Assembly: GCF_003944705.1 (NCBI RefSeq)
Contig: NZ_RWIS01000002.1
Location: 310,001 to 374,000, forward strand
Source of the DNA: Hymenobacter metallilatus
GTDB lineage: Bacteria > Bacteroidota > Bacteroidia > Cytophagales > Hymenobacteraceae
DNA length: 64,000 nucleotides
Reading direction: 5' to 3'
Shown: piece after piece, positions 33,348 to 41,965 of the stretch
Layout: every line of letters begins with the position of its first letter
How positions within the stretch are numbered: position 1 is the stretch's first letter
The notes under the pieces: generated by a model
Database searches by the model: none
The model's input: only the letters and a program-made list of their open reading frames with translations
Told to the model about the DNA's origin: nothing
Made by a program: the position numbers and the translations under genes

Positions 33348-34676
33348 CTACTGCACCTGCTGCACCTCCAGGATGCCGGGGAGGTGGATGGGGACCGGCA
33401 GGTGGCCGGTACGGGCAAAATCGGCCCAGAACTGGCGGACGGGGCGGCCGGCAGCTTCCACCTCGGGCCAGGTAGCCTGGCCCAGCAGAGGCACGGGCGC
33501 CCAGGCTTCGGCCGAGCCGAAAAGCAAGGGCAGGTCGATGGTATGGGCTCCGCCAAACTCGCTGCCCACCGGATGGTAGGGCACCCTGAACAGGTACGCC
33601 TGCCCCCCGGCCCGGGCATGGCGGCGGGCAAAAGCAGCCGCCGGACCCACGTAAATGCGCCGGGAGCCGGCCCTTACCAGGGCCTGCAGCAGGGCAGGGG
33701 CCGGGCGGGGTAGGGCAAGCAGGCGGCGTAGGCCCGGGGCGGCCACCGCAAAGAAGCGCAGCTCATCGGTAGTGGCCCCAATGAGTACGTCGAAGTGGGG
33801 AGCGGCGGCCTGCCAGGCCGCATCGGCGGCGGGCTCGGGGGGCAGCGGAGAGGCCCCGTATTGCACCCCAAACGGCATTCCCGCCTTCAGCCCCGACCAC
33901 CGGGCGGCGCGCTCGGCCCGGGGCTGGGCGGCCAGCACCTGCTCCAGGGGGGCATGGGGGGGCAAAGGCGCCACAGCAGCTGCCATGGCCCGGCCCATGC
34001 GGGCCCGGCCGGGCGCCAGCCCCAGGGGGGCGCTGTGCAGAATTACGCGCCGGAACAGTCCGGCAGCGCCCTCGGCCAGCATCAGGTGAGCCGCCGCGTC
34101 TGCGCCCGAAGAGTGGCCCAGCAGCGTTACGCAGCTGGGGTTGCCCCCGAAGGCGGCAATATTGCGCTGCACCCAGCGCAGGGCGGCCAGCAGATCCAGC
34201 AGGCCCAGGTTGGCGGGAGCATGCTGGTGCCCCAGAAACCCCAGCATGCCCAGGCGGTAACTCACGGCCACCACCACCAAGCCCTGCTCACGCACCAGCG
34301 GGGTAGGGTCGTAGAAAGCCAGGTCGCCGGCTCCGCTTACGTAGGAGCCCCCGTGAATCCAGACCAGCACCGCCCGCGGTGGGCCCGCCTGGTAATCGGG
34401 CGGGGCCGTCACGGTCAGCCGCAGGCAGTCCTCATCGAAGGTGCGGCCGGCCAGAGCCGGGCCCATGGCTTCCTGCAAAACGGGGTCGGGTACCTGGGGG
34501 CACACCGGGCCGGGTGCTGTGGCCGGGCGCAACTCCGGGTGGGCCAGCTCGTCGGTGGGAGGCTGAAACCGGGCGGCGCGGGCGTAGCGGATGCCGCTGG
34601 CACGCACCAGGCCGGCGTGGTAGTGGCCCCGCAACGGGCCGTCGGGAGTCAGAAACACGGGAGCAGAATCAGCCAT
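33348..34676 (-). CDS. Carboxylesterase, type B family
   Basis: 442 residues of alpha/beta-hydrolase fold. The oxyanion-hole region is VLVWIHGGSYVSGAG, followed by the nucleophile elbow GHSSGAD (Ser about residue 188), both classic for type B carboxylesterases. FDEDCLRLTV is the other family signature. It is somewhat shorter than the usual 500 residues, with a compact C-terminal part; the catalytic His is probably in PYHPVGSEFGGAHTIDLP. No signal peptide, so probably cytoplasmic. A TACCTTTT box is 3 nt before the ATG. The natural ester substrate is unknown. Confidence 0.9.
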   Translation of the reverse strand: MADSAPVFLTPDGPLRGHYHAGLVRASGIRYARAARFQPPTDELAHPELRPATAPGPVCPQVPDPVLQEAMGPALAGRTFDEDCLRLTVTAPPDYQAGPPRAVLVWIHGGSYVSGAGDLAFYDPTPLVREQGLVVVAVSYRLGMLGFLGHQHAPANLGLLDLLAALRWVQRNIAAFGGNPSCVTLLGHSSGADAAAHLMLAEGAAGLFRRVILHSAPLGLAPGRARMGRAMAAAVAPLPPHAPLEQVLAAQPRAERAARWSGLKAGMPFGVQYGASPLPPEPAADAAWQAAAPHFDVLIGATTDELRFFAVAAPGLRRLLALPRPAPALLQALVRAGSRRIYVGPAAAFARRHARAGGQAYLFRVPYHPVGSEFGGAHTIDLPLLFGSAEAWAPVPLLGQATWPEVEAAGRPVRQFWADFARTGHLPVPIHLPGILEVQQVQ

Positions 34677-34679
34677 ACA

Positions 34680-34687
34680 AAAAGGTA
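34680..34687 (-). promoter_or_regulatory. TACCTTTT -7-like box abutting ATG
   Basis: Minus-strand TACCTTTT ends 3 nt before the esterase ATG at 34676. Confidence 0.4.
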
Positions 34688-34754
34688 AACAACCCGGCCG
34701 GGGCCGCCCTGCATACCGCCAGTCGGGCCCTGGGGTTACGGGGGAGGCATTGGC

Positions 34755-35222
34755 TTAGTCAGCTTGATCAAACCGGCGCAGGCGCTTTTTGCTGAGCTCG
34801 TAGCTGAGGATGGCCGGCACGTAGAACGTGACATCGGCCAGCAGCTTGGCCAGCAGAATGCCGCCGCTGCGGCTACCCAGCAGGCGGGGCAGCCACACCA
34901 TCAGGACCGGCCGGATCAGCAGACTATCGAGAAGTTCAGCGGGGCCAAATTCAACCGCCAACGCCAGTAGGTTTTGCCTGAGGGTGCGGCGGGTATAGCG
35001 GCGGCCGTTGGCGCGCAGCTGGCGGCGGGTACGGCGCACATCCTGCAGCAGCAGCCAGCCAAAGTAGGCCACGTTGCCAGCCCAGGTGCCGGCCAGGGCC
35101 GCCCGCACCTCCTGGCCGGGTGCCAGCTGCCAGGCCAGGCCGGCCCCGCCCAGCGTGGCCAGCACCGAGAGAATTTCGGCGGGCAGGTAGCGGCGCAGCC
35201 ATTCCACAACTTTGGCTTTCAT
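34755..35222 (-). CDS. Small integral membrane protein, unknown
   Basis: 155 residues (MKAKVVEWLRRYLPAEILS). Three or four hydrophobic stretches are seen (ILSVLATLGGAGLAWQLA, AGTWAGNVAYFGWLLLQDV, LLDSLLIRPVLMVWLPRLLG, LADVTFYVPAILSYELSKK), separated by Arg-rich loops. The pattern recalls GtrA-like or DUF-type small membrane proteins, but no family is certain. It is divergently transcribed from the AraC-type regulator (ATGs 60 bp apart), so the regulator may control it. A minus-strand TATCTTTG box at 35264-35271 is a good -7 element. Confidence 0.65.
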   Translation of the reverse strand: MKAKVVEWLRRYLPAEILSVLATLGGAGLAWQLAPGQEVRAALAGTWAGNVAYFGWLLLQDVRRTRRQLRANGRRYTRRTLRQNLLALAVEFGPAELLDSLLIRPVLMVWLPRLLGSRSGGILLAKLLADVTFYVPAILSYELSKKRLRRFDQAD

Positions 35223-35263
35223 GCGGGGAGGCAAAAAGAAACGGCTATTTTTCCGGAGCCCGC

Positions 35264-35271
35264 CAAAGATA
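35264..35271 (-). promoter_or_regulatory. TATCTTTG -7 box for membrane protein gene
   Basis: A perfect TA-N2-TTTG on the minus strand within the 60-bp divergent region, giving a leader of about 35 nt before the ATG at 35222. Confidence 0.5.
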
Positions 35272-35282
35272 CTGCCCCACTT

Positions 35283-36458
35283 ATGCAAATACCGTTTACA
35301 CCGTTGGTGCTGCTGTTGTGGGCCGTGGTGGCACAGGCGCTGCTGGCGGCCGGGCTGCTGTGGGCAGCTCCGGCCAACCGACTGCCCAACCGGTTTCTGG
35401 CTTTGCTGATGCTAAGTCTGGCCCTGTGGCTGCTCGATGGGTTTTTCCGGGTGGCCAACGTGTACGGGCAAAACCCCGAGTGGTATTTCGTGCCCATCTA
35501 CTACTCCTTTGCATTCGGGCCGCTGCTGTATTTTTATGTGCGCAGCCTCATCAACCACAATTTCCGGTTCACCCGTGGGCACCTTGTGCATTTCGGGCCA
35601 GTGCTGGTGCAGGCCGGTCTGTATTGGTGGCTGCGGCTGCAGCCCTACGCCACGCGGCTGTGGTTTTGGCAGCAGGTACACCGGCCCGTTACCTACCGTC
35701 TGGAGTTTGTTGGCACCTGGATTTCCCTGGCGGTGTACCTGCTGCTGAGCTTGCAGCTGCTGCGGCGCTACCGCCACTGGCTCACCGACAATTTCTCGGA
35801 GGTATCCCGGCTGCGGCTGCAATGGCTGCGGGTGCTGCTGGTGGCGGTGGGAGTAGTGAGCCTGCAGTGGCTGCTGGAAGTGGTGTTGCGTGAGTTTTTC
35901 GGGCTGTACTACGAGTATGACTACTCCACCGAGCTGCTGGGCGTGATGCTGTTCCTGATTGGCATCGTGGGGCTGCGCCAGGCCGATATGCGGGCCGTGC
36001 GCTTCGAGCCCGAAGCCCCGGAACCAGCCCTCCCGGCCCCGCCCGAGCCGGCCGCTGCCCCGGCCGCTGTTCCGTCAGGCCAGCCGCGGCCCGATACCCC
36101 AGCGGCAAACGAAGCCCTCGCCCCCGCGCTGAACGAGGCGGCGCTGCACCGCATTCGGCAGGCATTGGAGGAAGAGCAGCTGTACCTGAACCCTACGCTT
36201 ACCCTGGCTGAGCTGGCGGCGCACACCGGCCTGGCCCCCCGGCTGATTTCCGCCACCGTCAACCAGGGGTTTGGGCAGAGCTTTAACGATGTGGTAAATG
36301 GCCTTCGGGTAGCCGAGGTAAAACGCCGCCTGGCTGCCCCCGATGCGCAGCGCTTCACCCTACTGGGCATTGCCCTGGAAAGCGGCTTCAACTCCAAAAC
36401 CACTTTCAACCGCATCTTCAAGCAGTTCACCGGCGTCGCCCCGCGGGAGTGGAGGTAG
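35283..36458 (+). CDS. AraC family regulator with N-terminal membrane domain
   Basis: 391 residues. The first about 225 residues contain six or seven hydrophobic helices (PLVLLLWAVVAQALLAAGLL, FYSFAFGPLLYFYV-like stretch, TWISLAVYLLLSLQLL), followed by a Pro/Ala-rich linker (about 245-280) and a C-terminal AraC-type DNA-binding domain (LTLAELAAHTGLAPRLISATVNQ and the second helix-turn-helix in FNSKTTFNRIFKQFTGVAPREW). This membrane-bound AraC layout is common in Bacteroidota and suggests direct sensing of a membrane or extracellular cue. The target is unknown; the divergent membrane protein gene is a candidate. The ATG at 35283 gives the first hydrophobic helix. Confidence 0.9.
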   Translation: MQIPFTPLVLLLWAVVAQALLAAGLLWAAPANRLPNRFLALLMLSLALWLLDGFFRVANVYGQNPEWYFVPIYYSFAFGPLLYFYVRSLINHNFRFTRGHLVHFGPVLVQAGLYWWLRLQPYATRLWFWQQVHRPVTYRLEFVGTWISLAVYLLLSLQLLRRYRHWLTDNFSEVSRLRLQWLRVLLVAVGVVSLQWLLEVVLREFFGLYYEYDYSTELLGVMLFLIGIVGLRQADMRAVRFEPEAPEPALPAPPEPAAAPAAVPSGQPRPDTPAANEALAPALNEAALHRIRQALEEEQLYLNPTLTLAELAAHTGLAPRLISATVNQGFGQSFNDVVNGLRVAEVKRRLAAPDAQRFTLLGIALESGFNSKTTFNRIFKQFTGVAPREWR

Positions 36459-36466
36459 TGAGTAGT

Positions 36467-36650
36467 GGGTAGTGGGTAGTGGGTAATAAGATTGTCATCC
36501 TGAGCTTGCGAAGGACCTTTTAACGACAGAACGACTCCGCGAACCTCCGCGCATTCCTCTGCAAACCTCTGCGGGAACCGACGCCCGAACACGTGATAAG
36601 GTCCTTCGCAAGCTCAGGATGACAATCTTATTACCCACTACCCACTACCC
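36467..36650. repeat. Long palindrome, 53-bp perfect arms
   Basis: Arms 36467-36519 and 36598-36650 are exact reverse complements over 53 bp. Each arm joins a GGGTAGT tandem to the GTCATCCTGAGC..GCGAAGGACCTT unit found at 29970 and 38051. It starts 9 bp after the stop of the AraC regulator and occupies most of the gap to the next gene. Confidence 0.9.
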
Positions 36651-36754
36651 AACTTCGTCCCATATCATGATGTGGGGCGTTCCAGGGCCTGATTCGGGGC
36701 GTTTGGGGCGAAGTGAACGGTCACCTTTGGGTCGTTCATTCATCCCCACGACCC

Positions 36755-37273
36755 ATGAGAACTTTGCTGATGCTGTTGCTGCTGACCCCGGCGGCCCCGC
36801 TGCTGGCCCAGACGGCCCCCGCCAAACCGGCCTGGACCGACCACCGCCGCGTGCTGCCCGATAAGCTGCGGCAGGTGCCGGTGGGCCTCACGCTCTGGCA
36901 TACACCCAACCCCAACTACCCCGAGCCCAACCCCGCGCAGCCGGGCGCCTACCTCTGGAAGCACAGCACCCTGCTCCGCTCCGAGGTGGGGGAACTGACG
37001 GTAGTGGAGTGTGGCAGCTTTATCTGGTACGATGAAACCGGCTGGAAGCAGAACCTGACCCAGACGCCCGCCGAATTTGCCGAGCTGTTCCAGTGCCCTG
37101 GCGGCCGCCTGCTGACCGGCCGCACCTACACCTTCGCCAAGAATTACCGCTACGCCGACAACGCCCGTCAGCTCTACGGCGGCGACGCGCTCTGGTACAT
37201 CCTGGCCCGCGACGCGGCCGGCAAACTCTACAAAGGCATGGGCCTGCTCGAAACCGAAGCCACGGTACGCTAG
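36755..37273 (+). CDS. Secreted protein of unknown function
   Basis: 172 residues with a clear signal peptide (MRTLLMLLLLTPAAPLLAQ). The mature part is Trp- and Tyr-rich (LWHTPNPNYPEPNPAQPGAY, SFIWYDETGWKQNLTQTP, YTFAKNYRYADNARQLYGG), predicted beta-rich. I recognise no family. The ATG at 36755 starts the signal peptide. It is followed by a cluster of GC-rich inverted repeats and then a YceI-type gene, so the two are perhaps not one operon. Confidence 0.72.
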   Translation: MRTLLMLLLLTPAAPLLAQTAPAKPAWTDHRRVLPDKLRQVPVGLTLWHTPNPNYPEPNPAQPGAYLWKHSTLLRSEVGELTVVECGSFIWYDETGWKQNLTQTPAEFAELFQCPGGRLLTGRTYTFAKNYRYADNARQLYGGDALWYILARDAAGKLYKGMGLLETEATVR

Positions 37274-37276
37274 AAC

Positions 37277-37437
37277 GTGTCCCCCGGAGCTGTTTTCCGG
37301 CTCCGGCCGCCAGAACGTGTACCCCGAAGCTGGGCTTCGGCCCGCGTGAGAAGATAATTACCCCCAGGCGCGGGCCGGAGCCCAGCTCCGGGGTACAACT
37401 TCAACAACAGCCCAGCTCCGGGGTACACGTTCTGACT
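37277..37437. repeat. Cluster of AGAACGTGTACCCCGGAGCTGGG repeats
   Basis: The unit AGAACGTGTACCCCG(A/G)AGCTGGGCT occurs at 37312-37336 and inverted at 37409-37433 (one mismatch in 25). Further degenerate copies lie at 37273-37300 (CGTGTCCCCCGGAGCTG) and, inverted, at about 37379-37397. It is a separate family from the GTCATCC palindromes and fills the gap before the YceI gene. Confidence 0.8.
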
Positions 37438-37473
37438 ACTTTCCTTACACCCTCCCTACAACCACTTTCCGTC

Positions 37474-38031
37474 ATGAAAACCTTACTTGTTTTTCTGCTC
37501 CTACTCACTCTGGCCGCCGCCCGGCCCGCCGCCAATACCTACCGCATAAGCCCCACTGCCAGCCGCATCACCTGGACGGGGTATGCCGAAGTCGGGAGCT
37601 ATGCACCTACGGGCACCGTGCGGCTGCAAGCTGGCTCCTTCAGCTACGACGGCCGCACCATCCGGGGCGGCCGTTTCGTGTTCGATATGCGTACCCTGGA
37701 GCAGGAGCAGGCCCAACTGGCCGAGCACCTGCGCGGCCCCGATTTTTTTGATGTGGTGAAGTACCCTACGGCCGTATTTGCGCTGCGGGAAGTACGTAAC
37801 GGCACCGCCAGCGGCCAGCTCACGCTGCGAGGCGTTACCAAACCCGTGCAGTTCCCGTGTACCCTCACAACCTTGCCCAACGGGCAGCTGCGGGTCACTG
37901 GTGCCGCCACCCTCGACCGTACCCAGTTCGGTATCAACTACAACTCCAGCAGCTTTTTTCAGAACCTGGGCAGCTACGCCATCCGCAACGAGTTCCGGCT
38001 GGCTTTCGATGTGGTAGCAGTGAGTGAGTGA
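37474..38031 (+). CDS. YceI family protein
   Basis: 185 residues with signal peptide (MKTLLVFLLLLTLAAARPAA). The YceI lipocalin-like barrel begins YRISPTASRITWTGYAEVGSYAPTG-like and has FDVVKYPTAVFALREVRN and GQLTLRGVTKPVQFPCTL, the family core motifs, ending in RNEFRLAFDVVAV. YceI proteins bind isoprenoid or lipid chains in the periplasm. The start at ATG 37474 coincides with the signal peptide. The last codons and the stop lie in a GTGA tandem repeat, so the exact C-terminus depends on that repeat. Confidence 0.92.
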   Translation: MKTLLVFLLLLTLAAARPAANTYRISPTASRITWTGYAEVGSYAPTGTVRLQAGSFSYDGRTIRGGRFVFDMRTLEQEQAQLAEHLRGPDFFDVVKYPTAVFALREVRNGTASGQLTLRGVTKPVQFPCTLTTLPNGQLRVTGAATLDRTQFGINYNSSSFFQNLGSYAIRNEFRLAFDVVAVSE

Positions 38032-38047
38032 GTGAGTGAGTGAGTGA
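38020..38047 (+). repeat. GTGA tetranucleotide microsatellite, 7 copies
   Basis: Seven perfect GTGA units spanning the stop codon (TGA 38029-38031) of the YceI gene. As the period is not a multiple of three, every frame reaches TGA within twelve bases, so copy-number change would alter the protein end by only a few residues. Confidence 0.9.
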
Positions 38048-38050
38048 AGT

Positions 38051-38211
38051 TGTCATCCTGAGCCTGCGAAGGACCTTATGCCAGTTGAACGACGACTCGA
38101 AGCCAAGTACTACGCCGCCCTGGGGCTCGGCAGCTTGCCCTATGCCGATTGAACAACCCTGCCAACGGCTTGTGCTGGTGGCAACAGGTTCTTCGCAAAC
38201 TCAGGATGACA
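38051..38211. repeat. GTCATCCTGAG palindromic repeat, imperfect 26-nt arms
   Basis: TGTCATCCTGAGCCTGCGAAGGACCT (38051-38076) pairs with the reverse complement at 38186-38211, with three mismatches. It lies between the convergent YceI and GH31 stops (38031 and 38218). Confidence 0.82.
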
Positions 38212-38217
38212 CTGCAC

Positions 38218-41200
38218 TCACCTTATAACTACCAGTCGTTGGTGCTGGCCTCCTAGTTCGGCCCGGTACACGCCGGGGGGAACGGGGCGCTGCTGGGCAT
38301 CATCGGTGTTCCAGGTGGTGGTGTGGGGGCCGGCTTCGGTGGTGGTGGGCAGGGTGCGTACTAGCTGGCCCTGGCTGTCGAAAATGCGCAACGGACCAGC
38401 TGCTCCTGCCTGGTGCAGGGTGTAGCGCAGCTCGGTTCGGTGGCTGAAAGTGTGGGCGCTGGGGGCTTCCAGCGTAAAGGCTTCGGGCGCGGTATCGGGG
38501 GCGGGCGTGGTATTCAGGCGCAGGCCTTGTACCGTGAGGCGCAGGGGCTGGCTCTCGAGTAGCAGCGGCAGGTACAGCGTTTGCGTGCGGGCCTCGTACC
38601 GGTATTCGGAGGAAGGCATGGTTTCGCCGTCGAGCAGCACGGCCGTGGGCGCGGCCGCCACGCGGGGCAGCTGCAACTCGATGCGCCGCCACACCGGAGC
38701 GCCCTCGAACAGCCGCCCCGCCAGTGCCACCCGTATTTCCGTCTGGCTGGCTGAGGTGGTGCCGGTGAAAGTGAGCAGCTGAAACTGCCCATTACGTGCT
38801 ACCAGCGCCGATTTTCCGTCGTCATCATACAAGGTGAAGTGGCTGCTAGCCACGGCGGGGTCGGGGTAGTAGCGGACCAGCAGCGTATCGGTGGAGTAGG
38901 CGGCGGTGGTGGCAACGTAGGGCGTCAGAGGTAGAAACGCGCCGGCCCGTACCAGCAGGGGCAGGCGGCGGAGCGGGGCCGGGCGGCCCACCGTGCGGCC
39001 GCCCGGCAGGGTTTCGTTGCTGTAGAAATCAACCCAGCTACCGGCCGGCAGCACCACGTTGCGGCGGCGCTGCCCCGGCTGCAGCACCGGAGCCACCAGC
39101 AGGCTCGGCCCCAGCAGGTACTGGTCATTTACGTTAGCCAGGGCGTTGTCAGGCGGTACAAAAAGGTCGTTACTGGGTTGAACAGGGGCACTTGGTGAGG
39201 GGCTGCCCCAACTAGTGGTGTCAGTATCTGCGGTACCATCCGCTGCTGTTTGCTGCGGAGTCGCCTCGGGTAACGTCTCGATAAATGTGCGCAACAGATT
39301 AGTACTTCCCTCCCCGAAATTCAGGGGCCGCACCAGGGGTGCGCCGGTTTGGGTGTTTTCCCAGGCCAGGGTGTAGAGGTAGGGGAGCAGCTGGTAGCGC
39401 AAGTGAGTGGCCTCACGCACGATGCTGCGGTAGGGCTCCGGCCACCAGTAGGGCTCGGGCGGGGTGCCCGCGCCGTGGGGGCGTAGCACGGGCGAGAAGC
39501 TGGCCATCTGCAGCCAGCGGGTGTACAGCTCGGCATCCACGGTATTGCCGGCAAAGCCGCCCGCGTCGGAGTGCATGTATCCCACCCCGCCCAGGCTCAT
39601 GCTCAGCATGATGGGCACCTGGGCCTGCAACCCACTCCACGACCGGCTTACATCACCCGACCACGGAAACACCGAGTTGCGCTGCATACCCGCCCAGCCC
39701 GAGCGGGCCAGGTTAAACACCCGCTCGTTGCGGTATTCCTGGGTGTATTTTTCCTGAAAGATGCCGGCCCAGGCCAGGCCCAGGGCATTATGTACCTGGC
39801 GGGTGCTGCCCTTGTAGTGGCGCATATCCGGCGGGTGGTTTTCCGGCTCGCCCAGGTCGCTCCACCAGCCAGCCACGCCTTCCTCCTTACGCTGCTTATA
39901 GAGGTTCCAGAGCCAGTCCTGTGTTTCGGGGCGCTGCATGTCCAGCAGAGTAGCCGGCCCGGCCCAGAACGACTCCACGGTGTAGGGCTTGCCGCTGGCC
40001 TGGGTACCCACCAAGCCCAGGGCCCGCACCAGGCCATCGTGGCGGGAAGTGCGCATCACGTAGGGCTCCGAAATCAGGATGGTTTTCACGCCCACGGAGT
40101 CCAAGCGGCGCATCATGCGCTGGGGCTGCCGGAACTGCGAGTAGTCCCAGTGCAAGTCGCCCTGCCGGGAGGTGCCCCCAAACCAGTACAGGTCCAGCAC
40201 CAGGGCATCCAGCGGGAAACCTGCTTGGCGCATCCGGCCGGCCACCTGTAGCATCTCCGCGTCGGATCGGTACCCGAAGCGGCTCTGAATCAGGCCCAGG
40301 GCCCAGCGGGGTGGTAGCGGCTGCCGCCCCGTCAGGCGGGTGTAGCGGGCCAGGATTTCGGCGTTGCTGCGGCCCAGGATGATGAAATAGCCCAGGTTCA
40401 GCAGGTCTTCGCCGCTGTAAGTGAGCGTGTTGGAGTCGGTGGCGCCCAGGTCGAGGGTGGCGGCGGCATGGTGGTCGAAGAGCAGCATGTAGCCCCGGCT
40501 GCTGAGCACCGAGGGCAAGCTCACGTTCAGGGTCGGCTCGCCGTTCTGGTAGCCGTAGTGGGCTTCGTTGTAGAGGCTGAGGCGGCGGCCGCGCCGGTCC
40601 AGGGGCAGGGCCCGGGAGCCGGTGCCGTAAAGGTGCTCCCCGGGCTGCAGCCGCAACGAAACACCCGTGCCGCCCGGCCCGCTGGCTTCGGTGGTGAGCC
40701 GCTGAAATACCCCGCCTGCATCAGCTACCAGCGTTTCGCCCTCTTGCTGATAGCTTACCCGCAGCGGGTTTTTCTGCACCACCAACAGCCCATTCGGGCA
40801 ATCCAGCTGCCAGGTAATCTGCTGCGGGTATGTTTTGATGCGGGCGCAGAAATCCTTGCCCAATTCTGCCAGAATCTTTGCGCTGGGTGGTCCGTCGCAG
40901 CCGGGGTTGCACTCATCCAAGGTGGTCAAGGGTTCGGGCGGCTGTACTACGCTAATGGACGGAATGTCGCGCACGGGCGTGCCGGCCGGGAAATATTCGA
41001 CCCGCAGTACGCCCCGTGCCCAGGGCCGCAGGCGCAGGGTGCCGCCATCGGTGCTTTGGATGAGGAGGGTATTGGTGGCGTAGTCGTAGCGGTGGGCTTT
41101 ATAGTTACCCACGAACACCGGGCGGGCCTCGGGTGGCGCGGGTTGCGGAAAGGGGGCCTGAGTAGGGCGGCCATGCTCCTGCTGGGCCCACGCCGGCACG

Positions 41201-41253
41201 GCCAGCACAGCCAGAAACAAGAAGGACCAGAAGCGGCGTAGAAAGGGAGGCAT
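38218..41253 (-). CDS. Secreted GH31 alpha-glucosidase with C-terminal sorting-like domain
   Basis: 1011 residues. The signal peptide is MPPFLRRFWSFLFLAVLAVPAWAQ. The GH31 barrel includes PLDALVLDLYWFGG, the nucleophile motif WWSDLGEPE (about residue 464) and the acid/base region PWSGDVSRSWSGLQ, then VPIMLSMSLGGVGYMHSDAGGF. A proximal beta-sandwich and an about 90-residue C-terminal domain with LRIFDSQGQLVRTLPTT and PPGVYRAELGGQHQRLVVIR follow, resembling FlgD/T9SS type A sorting domains. It likely removes terminal alpha-glucose from oligosaccharides at the cell surface. The ATG at 41253 starts the signal; a TATCTTGA box lies at 41280-41287. It contains a Ser/Thr-rich insert near residues 660-700. 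Confidence 0.92.
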   Translation of the reverse strand: MPPFLRRFWSFLFLAVLAVPAWAQQEHGRPTQAPFPQPAPPEARPVFVGNYKAHRYDYATNTLLIQSTDGGTLRLRPWARGVLRVEYFPAGTPVRDIPSISVVQPPEPLTTLDECNPGCDGPPSAKILAELGKDFCARIKTYPQQITWQLDCPNGLLVVQKNPLRVSYQQEGETLVADAGGVFQRLTTEASGPGGTGVSLRLQPGEHLYGTGSRALPLDRRGRRLSLYNEAHYGYQNGEPTLNVSLPSVLSSRGYMLLFDHHAAATLDLGATDSNTLTYSGEDLLNLGYFIILGRSNAEILARYTRLTGRQPLPPRWALGLIQSRFGYRSDAEMLQVAGRMRQAGFPLDALVLDLYWFGGTSRQGDLHWDYSQFRQPQRMMRRLDSVGVKTILISEPYVMRTSRHDGLVRALGLVGTQASGKPYTVESFWAGPATLLDMQRPETQDWLWNLYKQRKEEGVAGWWSDLGEPENHPPDMRHYKGSTRQVHNALGLAWAGIFQEKYTQEYRNERVFNLARSGWAGMQRNSVFPWSGDVSRSWSGLQAQVPIMLSMSLGGVGYMHSDAGGFAGNTVDAELYTRWLQMASFSPVLRPHGAGTPPEPYWWPEPYRSIVREATHLRYQLLPYLYTLAWENTQTGAPLVRPLNFGEGSTNLLRTFIETLPEATPQQTAADGTADTDTTSWGSPSPSAPVQPSNDLFVPPDNALANVNDQYLLGPSLLVAPVLQPGQRRRNVVLPAGSWVDFYSNETLPGGRTVGRPAPLRRLPLLVRAGAFLPLTPYVATTAAYSTDTLLVRYYPDPAVASSHFTLYDDDGKSALVARNGQFQLLTFTGTTSASQTEIRVALAGRLFEGAPVWRRIELQLPRVAAAPTAVLLDGETMPSSEYRYEARTQTLYLPLLLESQPLRLTVQGLRLNTTPAPDTAPEAFTLEAPSAHTFSHRTELRYTLHQAGAAGPLRIFDSQGQLVRTLPTTTEAGPHTTTWNTDDAQQRPVPPGVYRAELGGQHQRLVVIR

Positions 41254-41279
41254 AGGAGAACAGAAGCGGAAAAAGTGCG

Positions 41280-41287
41280 TCAAGATA
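41280..41287 (-). promoter_or_regulatory. TATCTTGA -7-like box for GH31
   Basis: Minus-strand TATCTTGA 26 nt before the ATG at 41253. Confidence 0.3.
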
Positions 41288-41467
41288 GGACCCCGGGCAG
41301 GCTTTTGGACTGCCGCGGGTCTGGCAGACTGCTACGCTGGCTGCGTCCGTCCAACTTTTTGGCAGCAGCGGCCCGGGCGTGCCGGCCGAACCGCAGGCAA
41401 CACCAGTGGCCCGGCCGGCGTAACAGTTTCAGAAACCCGTAATGCTGTCCTCTCAACCCCACGCCCC

Positions 41468-41809
41468 ATGAACCACAACGCCCGTATTGAGGAAACTATC
41501 CAGAACATTTACGATGCCCTGGAAAATCACCACAACCACCCCGTCGAAAATGGTATCGGCTACATCGACGGCTGGATTTCGGCTCTCGACGGCCTTGGAG
41601 GTTCGGCCCTGACCGGCCTGCAAGCCGAGCTGCGCAGCCTGCGTACCTATGTGGAGCGCGACGACCGGGCCGCCATTGCGGGCTCCCTGCAGCACCTGGG
41701 CCAGGAAACCTCCCTCATTGCCCGCAACCTGCACGATGCTACCGGCGACCAGCTCCGCCACCTGGGTCAGACGCTCATCACGGCGGCCGGCAACCTGAAG
41801 GTATCGTAA
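41468..41809 (+). CDS. Small cytoplasmic helical protein, unknown
   Basis: 113 residues without signal peptide: MNHNARIEETIQNIYDALEN at the start, then two or three amphipathic helices (LTGLQAELRSLRTYVERDD, GSLQHLGQETSLIARNLHD). No family is recognised; composition and length suggest a small helical bundle. The ATG at 41468 is preceded by CCCC without a ribosome-binding site. It is a single-gene unit between the divergent GH31 gene and the convergent gamma-glutamyltransferase gene. The gap downstream (41810-41965) contains a GC-rich hairpin (GGCAGGC..GCCTGCC) near 41890-41920. Confidence 0.65.
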   Translation: MNHNARIEETIQNIYDALENHHNHPVENGIGYIDGWISALDGLGGSALTGLQAELRSLRTYVERDDRAAIAGSLQHLGQETSLIARNLHDATGDQLRHLGQTLITAAGNLKVS

Positions 41810-41965
41810 GAAGTCTGCTGGAATTAGCACCTTACCGACTACTACTCCCATTCCGGGAGCAGTAGCCGGCCATAGGGTCCGCAGGCGGCAGGCCCGGCAA
41901 GCAGTCTGGCGCCTGCCGGCATAGCTGTTTGCCCTGTCTATAGTTCTCTAACGTTGTTATCAGGC

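Noticed and set aside
38020..38047. GTGA microsatellite as a phase-variation switch
   Set aside because: It sits at the stop codon and all frames of the repeat contain TGA, so slippage changes only a few C-terminal residues.
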